Of a stretch of 64,000 nucleotides of DNA, positions 60,917 through 64,000 are shown one piece after another. Location: positions 124,001-188,000 of the forward strand of contig NZ_JAGEVF010000004.1 in assembly GCF_017581965.1 (NCBI RefSeq). Direction: 5' to 3'. The translations under genes were made by a program, and so were the position numbers. Origin of the DNA: Winogradskyella pelagia (GTDB lineage: Bacteria; Bacteroidota; Bacteroidia; Flavobacteriales; Flavobacteriaceae). The first letter of the stretch is position 1. Every line of letters begins with the position of its first letter. The notes below the pieces were generated by a model. The model worked only from the letters and a program-made list of their open reading frames with translations. It did not search any database and was not told where the DNA came from.

Positions 60917-61636
60917 ATGACAATGAAGCAATTTACAATATCTACCCAGATAATATGTCTTTTTTTATGTGGCCTTTGTTTTTGCCAGCAAACCAACGAT
61001 GAGCGCTATACCTATAAACAAGGTGACTATAATGGTATAGGGAAATGGTATCTAGGACGAGAAATTGCCTATGTAATGGGATATCAAGGCATCAAATGGC
61101 TAGAACGTCCTGAACGCGAGGCTGAAGAAAATGTTTCTACATTACTATCAAACATGGATATCCAAACTACAGATATCATCGCAGATATCGGTGCTGGTTC
61201 TGGTTATCATGTTTTTAAAATGGCACCGTTAGCAGCTAATGGTAAGGTCTATGCAGTAGATATACAACCCGAAATGCTAAAGGCTATTACATCTAATAAT
61301 ATTTACAAGAAGCTCAACAATATTAAAACCATACTAGGCGACGAAAAAAGTGTGAATCTTCCAGAGAATTCTATAGATAAAATCTTAATGGTCGATGTTT
61401 ATCATGAGTTTAATTATCCTTTTGAAATGATAATGTCAATAAAAAAGGCCTTAAAACCAAATGGCAAAATTTATCTCATAGAATACCGTGGTGAGGATGA
61501 AACCGTTCCAATAAAAAAAGTACACAAAATGTCTGAAGCGCAGGCCGTGAAAGAAATGAAGGCTGCAGGTTTTAAATTAGATGAAAACATTGATAATTTG
61601 CCTTGGCAACATTGCCTAGTTTTTAGTAAATCTTAA
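60917..61636 (+). CDS. SAM-dependent methyltransferase with a signal peptide
   Basis: 239 aa. Signal-like N-terminus ITISTQ-type: TISTQIICLFLCGLCFCQQT, then GIGKWYLGREIAYVMGYQGI. SAM motif IIADIGAGSGYHVFKM, VYAVDIQPEMLKA and MVDVYHEFNYPFEM, so it is a methyltransferase-fold protein. SAM is cytoplasmic, which makes an exported version odd: either the N-terminus is a membrane anchor and the enzyme stays inside, or it binds another ligand. Met at 60923 is an alternative start. Confidence 0.8.
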   Translation: MTMKQFTISTQIICLFLCGLCFCQQTNDERYTYKQGDYNGIGKWYLGREIAYVMGYQGIKWLERPEREAEENVSTLLSNMDIQTTDIIADIGAGSGYHVFKMAPLAANGKVYAVDIQPEMLKAITSNNIYKKLNNIKTILGDEKSVNLPENSIDKILMVDVYHEFNYPFEMIMSIKKALKPNGKIYLIEYRGEDETVPIKKVHKMSEAQAVKEMKAAGFKLDENIDNLPWQHCLVFSKS

Positions 61637-61641
61637 TTCTC

Positions 61642-62112
61642 ATGACAACATCACAGCAACTCTCAAAACATATAGAGCAAGCCTACTTTGGTGGTAACTG
61701 GGCCGAGGTAAATGTTAAGGACACAATCTCTAAAATTAATATAGACGTAGCAAATCATAAGATCCAAGGTTTTAATACCATTTTAGCGCTTTCGTTCCAT
61801 ATCCACTATTTTATTAAAGGTGTTGCCCAAGTCTTTAAAGGTGAAAGTCTTGATATTCGTGATAAATTCAGTTACCAACATCCTAAAATTACTAACCAAA
61901 AAGAATGGGAGCAGTTACAGCAAAGCATGTGGCAAGAAGCTAAAGAATTCGTTGATCTCATTGTAAATTTTCCAAATTCCAAGTGGAATACATTCTTTAC
62001 GGACGAAAAATATGGATCCTACTACAGCAATATCCTTGGTCTTATTGAGCACACCCACTACCATCTAGGACAAATAGTCGTTCTCAATAAAATGATTGAA
62101 GCGTCTAAATGA
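61642..62112 (+). CDS. DinB/YfiT-like four-helix protein
   Basis: 156 aa. ILALSFHIHYFIKGVAQVFK and GLIEHTHYHLGQIVVLNKMI carry the metal-ligand histidines of the DinB superfamily. Members use a divalent metal for thiol transfer or hydrolysis; many are of unknown substrate. Starts 5 nt after the methyltransferase. Convergent 8-nt overlap with the hemolysin III-type gene. Confidence 0.87.
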   Translation: MTTSQQLSKHIEQAYFGGNWAEVNVKDTISKINIDVANHKIQGFNTILALSFHIHYFIKGVAQVFKGESLDIRDKFSYQHPKITNQKEWEQLQQSMWQEAKEFVDLIVNFPNSKWNTFFTDEKYGSYYSNILGLIEHTHYHLGQIVVLNKMIEASK

Positions 62113-62731
62113 CGTGATTAAAAATCATAAAAAAATGACTTATTGCTCCACCCAATACAAATAGATGCCAGATTACATGATTGTATGGAATCTTTTCAAC
62201 GGCATAAAAAATGATGCCGACTGTATAGAATAGGCCTCCAGCAAATAACCACAATACGCCGTTCGACCCAATTGCGTTTGAAAGGTTAGAAAAATCAAAG
62301 ACGATTAACCATCCCATTACAAGATATAGCAATGTAGAGAATACTTCATATTTCCCCGTAAAAAACAATTTTAAAACCACTCCAAACGCCGCAACACCCC
62401 AAACCACCCAAAAGAGCGTCCAACCAAGACTATTAGTTAAAGAAATTAGCAATACTGGTGTGTATGTACCAGCTATAAGTAAATAAATACTAACATGATC
62501 TACAATTCTAAAATAGTGCTTACGTCTTTCATCTCTTACCGAGTGATATAATGTAGAGGCTGTAAATAAAACAATTAAAGAAACCCCATAAACGATAACG
62601 CTAAAAAGATGCCTCGGAACATCCAAATTAGAGTTAACAACTAATAATACGAGTGCAGCAATACCTAATCCCGCACCAATACCATGAGATATAGCATTAA
62701 GCCGTTCTTCTGTTGTTGTTTGTCTACGCAC
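62105..62731 (-). CDS. Hemolysin III/PAQR family seven-helix membrane protein
   Basis: 208 aa, seven predicted helices. EERLNAISHGIGAGLGIAAL, then STLYHSVRDERRKHYFRIVD, HVSIYLLIAGTYTPVLLISL and HLFVLGGAISHFFMIF supply the conserved His and Asp positions of the PAQR zinc site. Members have lipid-related or adiponectin-receptor-like activities; YqfA/TrhA in bacteria affects membrane energy state. Its start touches the stop of DUF4294 (shared base), so the two are co-expressed. Confidence 0.92.
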   Translation of the reverse strand: MRRQTTTEERLNAISHGIGAGLGIAALVLLVVNSNLDVPRHLFSVIVYGVSLIVLFTASTLYHSVRDERRKHYFRIVDHVSIYLLIAGTYTPVLLISLTNSLGWTLFWVVWGVAAFGVVLKLFFTGKYEVFSTLLYLVMGWLIVFDFSNLSNAIGSNGVLWLFAGGLFYTVGIIFYAVEKIPYNHVIWHLFVLGGAISHFFMIFNHVI

Positions 62732-63414
62732 TAACTTTTATTCTTATTTTTTGGTTTTGCCCATTTGTTAACACAGGCATAAAAATCAATATCGAAAGCA
62801 GGATTTTGGCGCTCCAAGCGTTCGTTTTGAAAGGCACGTTGTAAGATGTCCTCAATCAAATAATCTTCCAAAACATTAATTGGACTAAATTCTCGTTTTA
62901 ATGAGATATCAAACAAGCTTGCCGTATTATTGTACCAAAATGCGCGCCAACCACTGCGAAGCTCTTTAATAAGCGAGAACGTAGTTTTTCCTGTTTGCCT
63001 ATGGATAAGTTTTACTAAAATCTGCCCTTCGGTTTTTGTGAGTTTTTTTAATTCTGCAGAGAATTCTTCTTCAATGTATTTTTGAATGACCTTAGCATAT
63101 TTTTTTTTATCTCGCTTTCGTGTTAAGGTGGCAAGGCGCTCTTGCAGCGCCTCTAAGCGCTCGGCTGCTAGCTTAGCATAAGGATAAACCTTTAAGGTCT
63201 TACGTTTTAAAATCAAATACCGAATTCTGGCATCCCTATTATCAAAACTCAAGTCTGGCAGAAGAATAACTTCGTCTAAATCTATAGACCTGCGAGGAAT
63301 GGAGTCGCCTTCAATAATAATATATTCAACCTTTGTTGAATCTTGCTCAACAGGCAAAATCTGAGCCCAAGCCATTGGGCCTAAAACTATGATCAAATAA
63401 ACTAGTCGTTTCAT
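62731..63414 (-). CDS. DUF4294 exported protein
   Basis: 227 aa from Met at 63414 (MKRLVYLIIVLGPMAWAQIL), giving a signal peptide; an upstream Met at 63444 would add ten charged residues. The rest is helical and charged: YPYAKLAAERLEALQERLAT, FSAELKKLTKTEGQILVKLI and EELRSGWRAFWYN-like stretches match DUF4294. Function unknown. Encoded divergent from the M42 peptidase gene, a neighbourhood I remember as frequent in flavobacteria. Confidence 0.85.
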   Translation of the reverse strand: MKRLVYLIIVLGPMAWAQILPVEQDSTKVEYIIIEGDSIPRRSIDLDEVILLPDLSFDNRDARIRYLILKRKTLKVYPYAKLAAERLEALQERLATLTRKRDKKKYAKVIQKYIEEEFSAELKKLTKTEGQILVKLIHRQTGKTTFSLIKELRSGWRAFWYNNTASLFDISLKREFSPINVLEDYLIEDILQRAFQNERLERQNPAFDIDFYACVNKWAKPKNKNKS

Positions 63415-63541
63415 CTCTTTTACCTTGGACCAAAACCGTACCAATGCATAGATTAATACCTATTCCAAAATTAAGAATTAATACCACCATTAAACCTTAT
63501 AATCCTATTAATATTATTATTTTTAGGAAAAAATTTACCAC

Positions 63542-64000
63542 ATGGCAAAAAAGCGTTTACTCACCAAAAAGTCTATAGACTTTTTAGAAAAATATTTAAA
63601 TAATGCCTCTCCAACAGGTTACGAATGGGATGGTCAAAAAATATGGATGGACTATCTTAAACCCTATGTAGATGAATTTGTAACAGACACCTATGGCAGC
63701 GCTGTTGCAGTTATTAATCCAAAGGCAAAGTACAAGGTGGTTATTGAAGGCCACGCTGATGAAATCTCTTGGTACGTCAATTACATTTCTGACAAAGGTC
63801 TTCTGTATGTGATTAGAAATGGTGGTAGCGATCACCAAATTGCACCTAGTAAAATAGTTAATATCCATACTAAAAAAGGTGTTGTGAAAGGCGTATTTGG
63901 CTGGCCAGCCATACATACTAGGAACAGAGCAAAAGAAGAACCACCAAAACCAGATAATATTTGCATTGATATTGGCGCCAAAGACAAAGCAGAGGTTGAG
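63542..64000 (+). CDS. M42 family metallopeptidase, 3' end cut by window
   Basis: 153 codons to the window edge, no stop. Zinc aminopeptidase of the M42 (FrvX/PepA tetrahedral) type. Visible: LLTKKSIDFLEKYLNNASPT, GYEWDGQKIWMDYLKPYVDE, first metal motif VVIEGHADEISW, and NIHTKKGVVKGVFGWPAIHT. About 200 residues, including the remaining ligands and the catalytic Glu, lie outside. Cleaves N-terminal residues of cytoplasmic peptides. Confidence 0.9.
   Translation, partial: MAKKRLLTKKSIDFLEKYLNNASPTGYEWDGQKIWMDYLKPYVDEFVTDTYGSAVAVINPKAKYKVVIEGHADEISWYVNYISDKGLLYVIRNGGSDHQIAPSKIVNIHTKKGVVKGVFGWPAIHTRNRAKEEPPKPDNICIDIGAKDKAEVE

Noticed and set aside
1-64000. CRISPR array or tRNA/rRNA genes
   Set aside because: No regular repeat-spacer series and no cloverleaf or rRNA-like sequence was found when reading the gaps; short tRNAs cannot be completely excluded by eye.

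Overview
The window comes from a member of the Bacteroidota, almost certainly a marine-type Flavobacteriaceae (Winogradskyella, Olleya or Gaetbulibacter-like; genus is a guess). Support: AT-rich DNA, promoters with the Bacteroidota -7 element TAnnTTTG and few Shine-Dalgarno sites, type IX secretion C-terminal domains on two exported proteins, many SpII lipoproteins, a fused alpha/beta 2-oxoacid dehydrogenase E1, and lineage-typical families (HYC_CC_PP, DUF4294, DUF4268, DUF202). No rRNA, tRNA, CRISPR array, transposase or prophage was seen.

Layout. 1-3.7 kb (minus): a heavy-metal RND pump (CusA/CzcA, cut by the left edge) behind a small Cys-rich exported protein. 3.8-5.85 kb (minus): the accessory highlight, a MID-PIWI Argonaute lacking recognisable catalytic aspartates, followed 9 nt later by a HEPN-type protein with an R-x4-H motif. 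The Argonaute 5' end looks frameshifted or truncated. 6-11.6 kb (plus): a loose series of hydrolases (amidohydrolase, alpha/beta hydrolase, two related esterases) and a small membrane protein, with hairpin repeats between them that suggest cassette-like turnover. 11.66-17.5 kb: a LytS/LytTR two-component pair divergent from an ABC ATPase plus a permease-M1 aminopeptidase fusion. The shared intergenic region carries two 21-bp-periodic repeat pairs that look like LytTR operators.

17.5-44 kb is mostly core genome: mnmE, TlpA-like thioredoxin lipoprotein, rhomboid protease, LpxL-type acyltransferase, class V aminotransferase, a phosphoglucosamine-mutase-family enzyme, ACP phosphodiesterase, gamma-glutamyltransferase, a tricorn-like S41 protease, AlkD-like DNA glycosylase, ATP-grasp enzyme, uvrA, LOG protein, a T9SS-secreted endonuclease/phosphatase, a pseudo-M1 peptidase fused to an outer-membrane barrel, and the fused E1. 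DNA repair genes (alkD-like, uvrA) lie a few kb apart.

44-53 kb: tandem PPK2 polyphosphate kinases behind striking palindromes, a membrane AraC-type regulator next to a four-gene envelope operon ending in a perfect terminator, a DUF202 protein, and a second LytS/LytTR pair overlapping a lipoprotein gene. 52-64 kb: small conserved genes with four separate class I methyltransferases (one with a signal peptide), an RlmL-type rRNA methyltransferase, ZIP transporter, SDR, a T9SS leucine-rich protein, DinB, a PAQR/hemolysin III protein, DUF4294, and the start of an M42 peptidase cut by the right edge.

All function calls are from reading motifs by eye; no database search was possible.
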